Made by a program: the position numbers and the translations under genes. The notes beneath the pieces are model-generated. The model saw nothing but the letters and a program-made list of their open reading frames with translations, ran no database searches and was not told the origin of the DNA. From Sulfitobacter sabulilitoris (GTDB lineage: Bacteria > Pseudomonadota > Alphaproteobacteria > Rhodobacterales > Rhodobacteraceae), in assembly GCF_005887615.1 (NCBI RefSeq), contig NZ_VANS01000001.1:917415-981414 (forward strand): a DNA stretch of 64,000 bases, read 5' to 3'. This document shows, in pieces, positions 18,570 to 26,241 of the stretch (its first letter is position 1; every line of letters begins with the position of its first letter).

Positions 18570-19145
18570 ATGTCTCGCAACGCCCCATCGCCCACAGCAT
18601 ATCGCGTGGCGGACCTTTCACAAAACACCAAAACCGAATTCGCGCTGCGCCCCGGCGCGGGTGACCTGGAGCGTATCGCCGCCGAATTGGACCTTCTGGG
18701 TCTGCGCAAGCTGTCGTTTTCCGGTCATCTGCGCGGCGAGGGGCGCACCGACTGGCGGCTGGATGCCACGCTGGGCGCGACCGTGATACAGCCCTGCGGT
18801 ATCACGCTTCAGCCCGTCACGACCCGCATCGACGTGCCCGTGACACGGCTTTTCCAGGCCGACTATACCGAAATCGACGCGCCCGAGGCGGAAATGCCCG
18901 ACGATGACACGACAGAGCCGCTGACCGCGTGGATCGACCCCGCCGAGATCATGGTGGAGGCGCTGGTGCTGGCGCTGCCGCTCTATCCGCGCAGTCCGGG
19001 CGCCGAACTGGGCGAGGCCGTCTATACCGCCCCGGGCGCCGCGCCCATGCGCGACGAGGACGCGCGACCCTTTGCGGGGCTGGCCGGCCTCAAGGACCAG
19101 TTGCGCGATCCCGACGGCAACGACGGCGACACCGGCGACGCCTGA
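18570..19145 (+). CDS. yceD: YceD/DUF177 family protein (23S rRNA accumulation protein)
   Basis: A 191-residue member of the DUF177/YceD family, which sits directly before rpmF in many bacteria and is needed for normal 23S rRNA accumulation in E. coli. Typical elements: LDLLGLRKLSFSGHL, CGITLQPVTTRIDVPVTRLF (a family Cys followed by the vxt.ef-type strand), and the acidic middle and C-terminus (DDDTTEPL; DPDGNDGDTGDA). The usual second Cys pair of some homologues is not seen. The ATG at 18570 fits the family N-terminus. A 327-base gap separates it from rpmF, so a separate rpmF promoter is likely. Confidence 0.85.
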   Translation: MSRNAPSPTAYRVADLSQNTKTEFALRPGAGDLERIAAELDLLGLRKLSFSGHLRGEGRTDWRLDATLGATVIQPCGITLQPVTTRIDVPVTRLFQADYTEIDAPEAEMPDDDTTEPLTAWIDPAEIMVEALVLALPLYPRSPGAELGEAVYTAPGAAPMRDEDARPFAGLAGLKDQLRDPDGNDGDTGDA

Positions 19146-19472
19146 CGCGACCCGCGCGCGGGCGGTGTACGGGCGGGCGGGAACAGCGGCAGACGCGGCT
19201 TGGCCGCACGCTGGTTTTCGATGCAGCCGCCGGGTGGCAAAGGCGTCGCAAGACGGTTAAGACGGTGCCCGATGACGGCGCCCAAGAATCGACTTGCGCC
19301 GCGCGGCAATCGCAGTATTTTGCCGCCCTCGCTGCAATTAAGGTTGGACTTCGTTCAGGCCACGGCCTAAATGCACGTCACGCCACGCTACGACGATATG
19401 AAACACGGCCCCGCGCAGGACAGATGCAGCGCATGCATCGCGCCCGGCCCCGAATGACAAAAGGCCCAAGAC
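19146..19472 (+). other. Intergenic region between yceD and rpmF with candidate promoter
   Basis: This 327-base gap has no convincing gene; the frames crossing it are Arg-rich shadows. It holds a possible promoter at about 19296-19323 (TTGCGC, 16 bases, TATTTT) oriented toward rpmF. The spacing suggests that rpmF-plsX-fabH can be expressed independently of yceD. Confidence 0.4.
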
Positions 19473-19679
19473 ATGGCTGTTCAGCAGAATAAAGTTTCCA
19501 AATCGCGCCGCAACAACCGCCGCGCGCACGATTCGCTGGTTGCTGCAAACCCCAACGAATGCTCCAACTGCGGTGAACTGAAGCGCCCGCACCACATCTG
19601 TGCCTCCTGCGGTCACTATGACGACAAGGAAGTCGTCGCCCTGACCGAAGAGATCGATCTGGAAGACGACGCGGCCTGA
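19473..19679 (+). CDS. rpmF: 50S ribosomal protein L32
   Basis: A 68-residue L32 protein. It begins [19 protein letters not shown], the hallmark N-terminus, and has the Cys pair [20 protein letters not shown], which would bind zinc (C+ form). The acidic C-terminus ([10 protein letters not shown]) is common in alphaproteobacteria. The gene is the head of the rpmF-plsX-fabH arrangement that links ribosome and fatty-acid synthesis. AAAAGG lies shortly upstream of ATG 19473. Confidence 0.97.
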   Translation: MAVQQNKVSKSRRNNRRAHDSLVAANPNECSNCGELKRPHHICASCGHYDDKEVVALTEEIDLEDDAA

Positions 19680-19727
19680 AGTCCTGTCTGACCGCTTGGG
19701 ACAGACATATTTGAGGACAGTCGCACC

Positions 19728-20804
19728 ATGACGGCACAGACCGATCACACGACAGGCACACCCGGACGCACCATTTTGTCGGTTGACGCGATGGGCGGCG
19801 ATCAGGGTCCTGCCGTGGTTGTGGCCGGCTGCGACCTCTCGGCGCGCAAGAACCCCGACATCCGGTTCATCCTGCACGGCCCCAAGGCCGAGCTTGAGGC
19901 CCTTGTGGCGCGCCGCAAGACGTTGCAGGGCCGCTGCGAGATCCGCGATGCCACCGGCGTGGTGACGATGGATGACAAGCCAAGCCACGTGGTGCGCAAC
20001 GGCAAGGACACCTCGATGTGGTCCGCCATCGAAAGCGTGCGCAACGGCGAAGCCACCGTGGCCGTGTCCTGCGGCAATACGGGCGCGTTGATGGCGCTGT
20101 CGATGATCCGCCTGCGCAAGCTGCCGGGCGTGAACAGGCCGGCGATTGCCGTGCTTTACCCCTCGATCAACCCGCAGGGCTTCAACGTGATGCTGGATGT
20201 CGGCGCGGACGTGCGTGCCGACGCCGACGATCTGGTCCGCTTTGCGCTGATGGGCATGTCCTACGCCCGCAACGCCATCGACCTGCCCCGCCCGCGTGTC
20301 GGCCTGCTGAATGTCGGGACCGAGGAGCACAAAGGCCGGACCGAGCTGAAAGAGGCCTACGACCTGATTCGCGATCAACAGGATGCGGCGGGCTTTGAAT
20401 TCGTCGGTTTTGTCGAAGGCGGCGATATTTCGGGCGACCGTGCCGATGTGATCGTGACCGACGGGTTCACCGGCAACGTCGCGATCAAGACCGGCGAAGG
20501 CACGGCCAGCCTGGTGGGCACGCGGCTGCGCGAAGCGTTCAGGTTTTCGCCCCTGTCCCGGCTGGCGTCCGTGCTGGCCTACCCGTCGCTGCGCCGCCTG
20601 AGCAAGAGGGTGGACCCGCGCCGCGTGAATGGCGGCGTGTTCCTGGGCCTCAACGGCACCGTCGTCAAATCGCACGGCTCCGCCGACGCCACCGGCGTAT
20701 CGGCCGCGATCAAACTGGCCGCGCGATTGAGCGAAATTCAATTCACCGACAAGCTGGCCGCCCGCGTGGCCGCCGTCGCCCCGACAGAAGGACCGACCGA
20801 ATGA
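19728..20804 (+). CDS. plsX: Phosphate acyltransferase PlsX
   Basis: A 358-residue PlsX, which converts acyl-ACP and phosphate to acyl-phosphate for PlsY, the first committed step of phospholipid synthesis. Typical elements: ILSVDAMGGDQGPAVVV at the N-terminus, SCGNTGALMALSMIRLR, PGVNRPAIA, GLLNVGTEEHKG, EGGDISGDRADVIVTDGFTGNVAIKTGEG, and GTVVKSHGSADATG near the end. It is a peripheral cytoplasmic-membrane enzyme. Its stop overlaps the fabH start (ATGA at 20801-20804). Confidence 0.97.
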   Translation: MTAQTDHTTGTPGRTILSVDAMGGDQGPAVVVAGCDLSARKNPDIRFILHGPKAELEALVARRKTLQGRCEIRDATGVVTMDDKPSHVVRNGKDTSMWSAIESVRNGEATVAVSCGNTGALMALSMIRLRKLPGVNRPAIAVLYPSINPQGFNVMLDVGADVRADADDLVRFALMGMSYARNAIDLPRPRVGLLNVGTEEHKGRTELKEAYDLIRDQQDAAGFEFVGFVEGGDISGDRADVIVTDGFTGNVAIKTGEGTASLVGTRLREAFRFSPLSRLASVLAYPSLRRLSKRVDPRRVNGGVFLGLNGTVVKSHGSADATGVSAAIKLAARLSEIQFTDKLAARVAAVAPTEGPTE

Positions 20805-21772
20805 CCCTGCGTGCTGTTGTCAAAGGGGTCGGTCACTACCTGCCGGAACGCGTCGTTCCGAATTCGGAGTTCGAAAAGACGCTCGACACCACCGACGAAT
20901 GGATCCGCTCGCGATCCGGGATCGAGCGCCGTCACTTCGCAGGCGAACACGAAACCACGGCAAGCATGGCGACCGCCGCCGCCACCGCCGCCCTGGAACA
21001 GGCCGGTGTGGCGGTGGACGATGTCGATGCGATCATCCTGGCCACGTCGACCGCCGATTTCACCTTTCCCTCGGCCGCGACGATGGTTCAGGCGCAGCTT
21101 GGCATGACGCGTGGCTTTGCGTTTGACGTGCAGGCCGTCTGCGCGGGCTTCATCTATGCGCTGTCCAACGCCAACGCGCTGATTCTGTCCGGACAGGCGC
21201 GCCGCGTTCTGGTGATCGGCGCGGAAACCTTCAGCCGCATCATGGACTGGACCGACCGATCGACCTGCGTGCTGTTCGGGGATGGCGCCGGCGCCGTCCT
21301 GCTCGAGGCCGAGCAGGGCGAAGGCACGCCGCAGGACCGTGGGGTCCTGTCGGTCGATCTGCACTCGGACGGGCGGCACCGCGACTTGCTGTATGTCGAT
21401 GGTGGCGCCAGCACGGGCACCACGGGATACCTGCGGATGCAAGGCAACCAGGTGTTCCGCCATGCCGTCGAAAAGCTTGCCAGCACCGCCACCACCGCGA
21501 TGGAACAGGCCGGCGTGAGCGCCGGTGACGTCGATTGGATCGTGCCGCACCAGGCCAATATCCGCATCATCCAGGGCACCGCGAAAAAGATGAACATCCC
21601 GATGGATCGTGTCGTGGTGACGGTTCAGGATCACGGCAATACCTCGGCGGCGTCGATCCCTCTGGCCCTGTCGGTCGGGGTCGCGCGCGGCCAGATCAAG
21701 CCCGGCGACCTGATCGTGACCGAAGCGATCGGCGGCGGCCTGGCCTGGGGTGCGGTCGTGCTGCGCTGGTAG
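20801..21772 (+). CDS. fabH: 3-oxoacyl-ACP synthase III
   Basis: A 323-residue FabH (KAS III), which condenses acetyl-CoA with malonyl-ACP to start fatty-acid elongation. The catalytic triad is complete: Cys114 in QAVCAGF, His250 in WIVPHQANIRI and Asn280 in DHGNTSAASIPLAL. The C-terminal GGGLAWGAVVLRW is the usual ending. The ATGA overlap with plsX implies coupled translation. Together with fabI at 50944-51750 it covers the first and last steps of a type II FAS cycle in this window. Confidence 0.97.
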   Translation: MTLRAVVKGVGHYLPERVVPNSEFEKTLDTTDEWIRSRSGIERRHFAGEHETTASMATAAATAALEQAGVAVDDVDAIILATSTADFTFPSAATMVQAQLGMTRGFAFDVQAVCAGFIYALSNANALILSGQARRVLVIGAETFSRIMDWTDRSTCVLFGDGAGAVLLEAEQGEGTPQDRGVLSVDLHSDGRHRDLLYVDGGASTGTTGYLRMQGNQVFRHAVEKLASTATTAMEQAGVSAGDVDWIVPHQANIRIIQGTAKKMNIPMDRVVVTVQDHGNTSAASIPLALSVGVARGQIKPGDLIVTEAIGGGLAWGAVVLRW

Positions 21773-21815
21773 CTGGCGAAAACCCACGCAAACAGCGCCC
21801 CACAAGTCATTGAGA

Positions 21816-21845
21816 TTGACTCGGAAATTGCTAAACCCCTATGGT
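21816..21845 (+). promoter_or_regulatory. Candidate ihfA promoter
   Basis: TTGACT (21816-21821), an 18-base spacer and TATGGT (21840-21845) make a good sigma-70-like promoter, with transcription expected to begin near 21852. This start would fall inside the loop of the hairpin at 21836-21862. Confidence 0.5.
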
Positions 21846-21862
21846 TCTTGAAAACATAGGGG
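21836..21862 (+). promoter_or_regulatory. Hairpin covering ihfA ribosome-binding site
   Basis: CCCCTATG (21836-21843) pairs perfectly with CATAGGGG (21855-21862) over an 11-base loop. The right arm contains the AGGGG Shine-Dalgarno of ihfA, and the left arm overlaps the putative -10 element. In a read-through transcript from fabH the ribosome-binding site would be paired; in a transcript from the local promoter the left arm would be missing. The regulatory meaning is inference. Confidence 0.5.
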
Positions 21863-21868
21863 ATGGTC

Positions 21869-22171
21869 ATGGCGGATAAGACGTTGACACGCATGGATCT
21901 GAGCGAAGCCGTGTTTCGCGAGGTCGGTCTGTCGCGCAACGAGAGCGCGCAACTCGTGGAGTCGGTGCTCGAGCATATGTCGGATGCGCTGGTGAATGGC
22001 GAGCAGGTCAAGATTTCATCCTTCGGAACGTTTTCGGTGCGCGACAAATCGGCCCGCGTGGGCCGCAATCCCAAGACCGGCGAAGAGGTTCCGATCAATC
22101 CGCGCCGGGTTCTCACGTTCCGGCCCTCGCACCTGATGAAGGACCGCGTGGCAAGCGGGAACAAGTCCTGA
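21869..22171 (+). CDS. ihfA: Integration host factor subunit alpha
   Basis: A 100-residue IHF alpha subunit, a DNA-bending architectural protein that works with IhfB. The family features are all there: [33 protein letters not shown], the DNA-intercalating arm [14 protein letters not shown], and [13 protein letters not shown]. The start at 21869 matches the family N-terminus and puts AGGGGA at proper spacing; an ATG two codons upstream (21863) is less likely. It follows fabH by 96 bases and precedes the MerR gene by 4 bases. Confidence 0.96.
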   Translation: MADKTLTRMDLSEAVFREVGLSRNESAQLVESVLEHMSDALVNGEQVKISSFGTFSVRDKSARVGRNPKTGEEVPINPRRVLTFRPSHLMKDRVASGNKS

Positions 22172-22175
22172 TCTG

Positions 22176-23159
22176 ATGCCCAAAAGCCCCGACGCCTTTC
22201 GGACCATTTCAGAAGTCGCTGACTGGCTGGGCGTGCAGGCGCATGTGCTGCGCTTTTGGGAAAGCAAGTTCACCCAGATCAAACCGATCAAGCGCGCCGG
22301 CGGGCGACGCTACTATCGCCCGTCGGATATGCTGCTGCTGGGCGGGATCAAGAAGCTGCTGCACGACGACGGCCTGACCATCAAGGGCGTGCAGAAACTC
22401 TTGCGCGAACACGGCATGAGCCACGTGGCCGACCTGTCGCAACCGCTCGACGATCACACGCTTGCCGATCTTGACGGCACCCTCGCGCCCGTGGCGGCGG
22501 CGCCGTCGCCCGTCGCGCTGCCTGACGCCGCGCCGGAAAAAGGCGTTGTCCTGCCATTCGACGCGCCCCCAACGGCGGACGCGGATGCGCAGGAGGCACG
22601 GACCGCCGACACCGGGGCAGAGACGCCGGCGAGCGCCGAGGAGCCGCGCGAAGACGCGCCCGCGGCCCAAGGCACCCTGCCCGCTTTCTTGCGCGAGCCG
22701 CTGACCGAACCCCAGCCAGAGCCGAGTGACAACCTGCAGCCCGCAGAGCCGCAGGAGACCGCCGGCGCGCCCGAACCGGAGGACAAGGCGCAGCCGGACG
22801 CGGTGGCGCAACCGCCAGACAGCCCGGCGGCAGAGCAGCAGGCCGAGGCCGAACCCGAAGCCGCGTCGGAACCGCGGGGCACCGCGCAACCGGAGCCAGA
22901 GCCAGAGCCAGAGCCGGAGCCCCAAACCGCAGAGCCGCCCCAGGATGCTGCGCCCGCGCCGCGCGGGCCCGCGCGCATCACGGTGCCGCCCGTTCCGGAC
23001 GAGGCCGACATCGTGGTCTCGCCGGGCGCGCTCAGCTCGGTTGTGCGGATCAAGGCGCTCAGCTCGGATCAGGCGCGCGACCTGCGTCCGCTGGCGATGC
23101 AACTGACAGCGCTGCGGGATCGCATGACCCGTCCGCGCAAAGATGCCCGCAAAGACTGA
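22176..23159 (+). CDS. MerR-family regulator with long Pro/Glu/Ala-rich region
   Basis: A 327-residue protein. Residues about 7-85 form a MerR-type winged helix ([25 protein letters not shown], then [19 protein letters not shown]). Residues about 100-265 are low complexity, rich in Pro, Glu and Ala, including a [11 protein letters not shown] run coded by GAGCCA-type repeats at about 22893-22922. The last 50 residues ([28 protein letters not shown]) are a predicted helix. There are no effector Cys residues. A MerR gene behind ihfA is common in Rhodobacterales, but the regulon is unknown to me. It starts 4 bases after ihfA. Confidence 0.85.
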   Translation: MPKSPDAFRTISEVADWLGVQAHVLRFWESKFTQIKPIKRAGGRRYYRPSDMLLLGGIKKLLHDDGLTIKGVQKLLREHGMSHVADLSQPLDDHTLADLDGTLAPVAAAPSPVALPDAAPEKGVVLPFDAPPTADADAQEARTADTGAETPASAEEPREDAPAAQGTLPAFLREPLTEPQPEPSDNLQPAEPQETAGAPEPEDKAQPDAVAQPPDSPAAEQQAEAEPEAASEPRGTAQPEPEPEPEPEPQTAEPPQDAAPAPRGPARITVPPVPDEADIVVSPGALSSVVRIKALSSDQARDLRPLAMQLTALRDRMTRPRKDARKD

Positions 23160-23216
23160 AAAGGTGGCAATTCCCCCTTGCCCCTGCCCGCAGATCGGGT
23201 ATGACACCCCTCATGT

Positions 23217-23293
23217 CGGGCTATGGCGCAGCCTGGTAGCGCGTCCGTCTGGGGGACGGAAGGTCGCAGGTTCGAGTCCTGCTAGCCCGACCA
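23217..23293 (+). tRNA. tRNA-Pro (anticodon GGG)
   Basis: A complete 77-base cloverleaf with encoded CCA. The acceptor stem is CGGGCTA with TAGCCCG; the D arm is GCGC with GCGC around AGCCTGGTA; the anticodon stem is TCCGT with ACGGA and a loop CTGGGGG giving anticodon GGG (codons CCC and CCU); the T arm is GCAGG with CCTGC around TTCGAGT. A strong hairpin follows at 23306-23344. Confidence 0.97.
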
Positions 23294-23305
23294 CTATCCG
23301 ACATG

Positions 23306-23344
23306 CACAAATCGCCCGCACCGCAAGGTTGCGGGCGATTGTGC
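23306..23344 (+). terminator. Hairpin terminator after tRNA-Pro
   Basis: AATCGCCCGCA (23310-23320) pairs with TGCGGGCGATT (23330-23340) over a 9-base loop. The stem extends outward with CACA and GTG around a bulged A. It lies 13 bases after the tRNA and 17 bases before the dCTP deaminase start. There is no T-run, so termination would be rho-type or partial. Confidence 0.55.
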
Positions 23345-23360
23345 TTGAGAAAGGCATACC

Positions 23361-24440
23361 ATGACCGGCGTCATTCCAAATCAGCAGATCGCCCGCATGG
23401 TCGAAACCGGCCAGATTGCCGCCACGCCGGCCGTCACCCCCGCGCAGGTGCAACCCGCGAGCCTCGATCTGCGGCTGGGCCATACGGCCTACCGGGTGCG
23501 CGCCTCGTTCCTGGCGGGTCACGGCGCAAAGGTCGCCGATCGCCTGACCGAATTCGAAATGCACCGCGTGGACCTGAGCCAGGGGGCCGTGTTGGAAAAG
23601 GGCTGCGTCTATGTCGTGCCCCTGATGGAGCATCTGGACCTGCCCGGCGACGTGCAGGCGGTCGCAAACGCCAAATCCTCGACCGGCCGGCTGGACCTGC
23701 TGACGCGCACGATCACCGATGGCGGAACCGAATTCGATCGTGTCGCCGCCGGATATTCCGGCCCGCTCTATGCCGAAATCTGCCCGCGGTCGTTTTCGGT
23801 TCTGGTGCGGCCCGGCATGCGGTTGAACCAGATCCGGTTCAGCCGGGGGCACGCGGTGCTGGACGACGCGGCCCTGACCGCGCTGCACGCGCAGACGCCG
23901 CTGGTCGACGGGCCGGCGGTGATCGACGACGGTCTTGGCTTTTCGGTCGATCTGCGCCTGCCCGATACGACGCTGGTGGGTTACCGCGCCAAACCGCATA
24001 CCGGGGTGATCGACCTCGACAACCTCGATCACTACGACCCCGCCGAATACTGGGAGCAGGTGCACACCCGGACCGGCCAGATCATCCTCGATCCCGGTGC
24101 CTTCTACATTCTCGTCAGCCGCGAGGCGGTGACGATCCCCCCCCAATACGCCGCCGAAATGGCGCCCTATCTGGCGATGGTCGGTGAATTCCGGGTGCAT
24201 TACGCCGGGTTCTTCGATCCCGGATTCGGCCATGACGCGGCCGGCGGTGCCGGATCGCGCGGCGTACTGGAAGTGCGCTGCCACGAGGCGCCCTTCGTGT
24301 TGGAGCATGGACAGGTCGTGGGCCGCCTGGTCTATGAACGCATGGCCGATGTGCCCACCCAACTGTATGGAGCGGGCATCGCATCGAACTATCAGGGACA
24401 GGGCCTGAAGCTGTCAAAGCACTTCAAGGTCCCTGTCTAA
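23361..24440 (+). CDS. dcd: 2'-deoxycytidine 5'-triphosphate deaminase (double-length form)
   Basis: A 359-residue protein of the dCTP deaminase family, which supplies dUTP for thymidylate synthesis. It is about twice the length of E. coli Dcd (193 aa), as in other alphaproteobacteria, and appears to hold two dUTPase-fold repeats: residues about 1-180, with IPNQQIARMVETGQI, PASLDLRLG and NAKSSTGRLDLLTR, and about 190-359, with ASNYQGQGLKLSKHF at the C-terminus. The KSSTGR segment holds the Ser and Arg used in nucleotide binding. It is cytoplasmic and convergent with the 86-residue gene (17-base gap). Confidence 0.88.
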   Translation: MTGVIPNQQIARMVETGQIAATPAVTPAQVQPASLDLRLGHTAYRVRASFLAGHGAKVADRLTEFEMHRVDLSQGAVLEKGCVYVVPLMEHLDLPGDVQAVANAKSSTGRLDLLTRTITDGGTEFDRVAAGYSGPLYAEICPRSFSVLVRPGMRLNQIRFSRGHAVLDDAALTALHAQTPLVDGPAVIDDGLGFSVDLRLPDTTLVGYRAKPHTGVIDLDNLDHYDPAEYWEQVHTRTGQIILDPGAFYILVSREAVTIPPQYAAEMAPYLAMVGEFRVHYAGFFDPGFGHDAAGGAGSRGVLEVRCHEAPFVLEHGQVVGRLVYERMADVPTQLYGAGIASNYQGQGLKLSKHFKVPV

Positions 24441-24457
24441 GATACTGATTTCAATAT

Positions 24458-24718
24458 TTACCCGCGCATGCTGCGGCGCATGACCTTGGCCGCCTGCCTG
24501 GTCTGCCGGGCCATCTTGCGGGCCTGCTTTTGCTGGCGCATCTGTTCGGCTGTCGGTGCCGGGGCATCCGCCTCCACCGGGGTGCCATCGTCATCGGTCA
24601 GCTGCGGGGCCTGACGTTTGCGCCCCAGGCTGGACGCCTTGTTGATGCCCGCGTTGACGCCCTTGTTGACCAGCTTGCGGGTCAATTGACGGATAATCAT
24701 GTTGATAATCTTGTTCAT
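24458..24718 (-). CDS. Small basic protein of unknown function (86 aa)
   Basis: I do not recognise a named family. The 86-residue product starts with an amphipathic helix (NKIINMIIRQLTRKLVNKGVN), has a short linker with DDDGTPVEADAPAPTAE, and ends with a strongly basic helix (QMRQQKQARKMARQTRQAAKV). The architecture suggests a membrane-peripheral or nucleic-acid-binding protein. AAAGG lies about 9 bases before ATG 24718. It follows scpB by 79 bases on the same strand, the place where many Rhodobacterales carry tatA, and may be the last gene of the dgt-to-scpB operon. The composition and clean start make it likely to be real. Confidence 0.7.
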   Translation of the reverse strand: MNKIINMIIRQLTRKLVNKGVNAGINKASSLGRKRQAPQLTDDDGTPVEADAPAPTAEQMRQQKQARKMARQTRQAAKVMRRSMRG

Positions 24719-24797
24719 AGTTCGATGCCTTTTGCATGTGCTGTGGCTTTTCGCCTTATATCACGGGGATTGAGGCGATTTTGTGGACAATCGCGGC

Positions 24798-25454
24798 TCA
24801 ATCCTCAAAAAGCTCGCTTTGCCCTTCGTCGGATTCGTCCTCGGGCGCATCCTCGACCAGCCGCGGCATGGATCCGGGCGGCGGACGGTTCTCCAAAAGC
24901 CCCGCCGATCGCAGTTCCTTCAGCCCCGGCAGATCGCGTGCGCTTTCCAACCCGAAATGGTCCAGAAACCCTTGCGTCACGACAAAGGTCACCGGCCGAC
25001 CGGGTGTCATCTTGCGGCGGCCAAACCGGATCCACTCCATCTCGAGCAACTGGTCCACGGTCCCGCGCGACACGGCAACGCCGCGGATTTCCTCGATCTC
25101 GGCGCGGGTGACGGGCTGGTGATAGGCAATGATCGCCAGCGTTTCGATCGCGGCCCGGCTCAGCTTGCGTGTCTCGACGGTTTCGCGGTGCATCAGGAAC
25201 CCCAGGTCAGGCGCGGTGCGCAGCGCCCATGCATCGCCCACCTTCATCACCTGTACGCCGCGCCCGTCGTAGCGGCGCCGCAGATGCGCCAGCGCCTCGC
25301 CGGGATCGCAGCCATGCGGCAGCCGCGCTTCCAGTTCGCGCAGGGTTATCGGCTCGGCGGTGGCGAAGAGGATCGCCTCGATCATGCGTTCCTGTTCCGC
25401 CATGGGGGGCGCATCGAACAGGCTTTCCGTCTGTGGATCGATGGGGTCAGTCAC
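24798..25454 (-). CDS. scpB: Segregation and condensation protein B
   Basis: A 218-residue ScpB (kleisin-interacting winged-helix tandem) of the SMC-ScpAB complex that organises and segregates the chromosome. Family features: the N-terminal LIEAILFATAEPITLRELEARLP, then AAIETLAIIAYHQPVTRAEIEEIRGV with the highly conserved AYHQPVT-RAEIE motif, and GRPVTFVVTQGFLDHFGL. The C-terminus is acidic (EDAPEDESDEGQSELFED). Its start overlaps the scpA stop by 8 bases (25447-25454), consistent with fixed stoichiometry. Confidence 0.95.
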   Translation of the reverse strand: MTDPIDPQTESLFDAPPMAEQERMIEAILFATAEPITLRELEARLPHGCDPGEALAHLRRRYDGRGVQVMKVGDAWALRTAPDLGFLMHRETVETRKLSRAAIETLAIIAYHQPVTRAEIEEIRGVAVSRGTVDQLLEMEWIRFGRRKMTPGRPVTFVVTQGFLDHFGLESARDLPGLKELRSAGLLENRPPPGSMPRLVEDAPEDESDEGQSELFED

Positions 25455-26241
25455 GCTTTTGATCCCTCTTGCGCAATTCGATGGGGGCGAAATTCTCGGC
25501 CTGCCGGATCTCCAGCCGGCCTTCCTTGACCAGTTCCAGAGAGGCCGCGAAGGTCGATGCCGTCGCCGAGCGCCGCCGCACCGGGTCGCCGCTCCAGCCC
25601 TCGGGAAGGTAGGTCGATATGTCGGTCCAGCCGCCCGAATAGCCGATCAGCCCGCGCATCCGCTCCAGCGCCTGTTCCATCGTGAACACCGCGTCGCGAT
25701 CCATCACGAAAGGGCGGAAATCGTCGCGCGTGCGGATCCGGGCATAGCCTTGCATCAGATCCAGCAGCGTCGCGGAATAGCGCAGCCGGCGGACGCGCGT
25801 GACCTCGTGGGTCTGACCGCGGGCAAAGAAATCGCGCCCCAGCCGGTCGCGCCCCATCAGCCGGGCCGCGGCATCGCGCATCGCCTGCAACCGCTCGAGC
25901 TGAAATGCCAGATGCGCGGCCAGCTCCTCGCCCGAGGGGCCGTCCTCGGTCGGATCGGGCGGCAGCAACAGCCGCGACTTCAGGAACGCCAGCCAGGCCG
26001 CCATCACAAGGTAATCCGCCGCCAGTTCCAGCCTGAGCGCCTTGGCGCGTTCGACAAAGGCGAGGTATTGCCGCGCCAGCGCCAGCACCGAGATCTTGCG
26101 CAGGTCCACCTTTTGCGTCCGGCTGAGCGTCAGCAACAGGTCCAGCGGCCCCTCGAACCCATCCACATCGACGATCAGCGCCTCGGCGGCGAGGCGGTCC
26201 GCGACGGTCTGACTGTCTTCCTGAAACAAGTTGTCAGCCAT
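25447..26241 (-). CDS. scpA: Segregation and condensation protein A
   Basis: A 264-residue ScpA, the kleisin of the SMC condensin-like complex. It contains the conserved VDGFEGPLDLLLTLSRTQKVDLRKISVLALARQYL N-terminal region that binds the SMC neck, YLVMAAWLAFLKSRLLLP, and the C-terminal winged helix (SLELVKEGRLEIRQAENFAPIEL). Its start overlaps the end of nagZ by 8 bases (26234-26241), and its end overlaps scpB. This tight nagZ-scpA-scpB order is typical for Rhodobacterales. Confidence 0.95.
   Translation of the reverse strand: MADNLFQEDSQTVADRLAAEALIVDVDGFEGPLDLLLTLSRTQKVDLRKISVLALARQYLAFVERAKALRLELAADYLVMAAWLAFLKSRLLLPPDPTEDGPSGEELAAHLAFQLERLQAMRDAAARLMGRDRLGRDFFARGQTHEVTRVRRLRYSATLLDLMQGYARIRTRDDFRPFVMDRDAVFTMEQALERMRGLIGYSGGWTDISTYLPEGWSGDPVRRRSATASTFAASLELVKEGRLEIRQAENFAPIELRKRDQKRD

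Noticed and set aside
22890-22925. Short GAGCCA-type tandem repeat as a possible CRISPR or satellite
   Set aside because: It is only about 30 bases, in frame, and codes for the PEPEPEP run of the MerR-type protein.
23217-23360. tRNA-Pro as an integration site for a genomic island
   Set aside because: No integrase, direct repeat of the tRNA 3' end or composition shift was found on either side; the next gene is the housekeeping dCTP deaminase.
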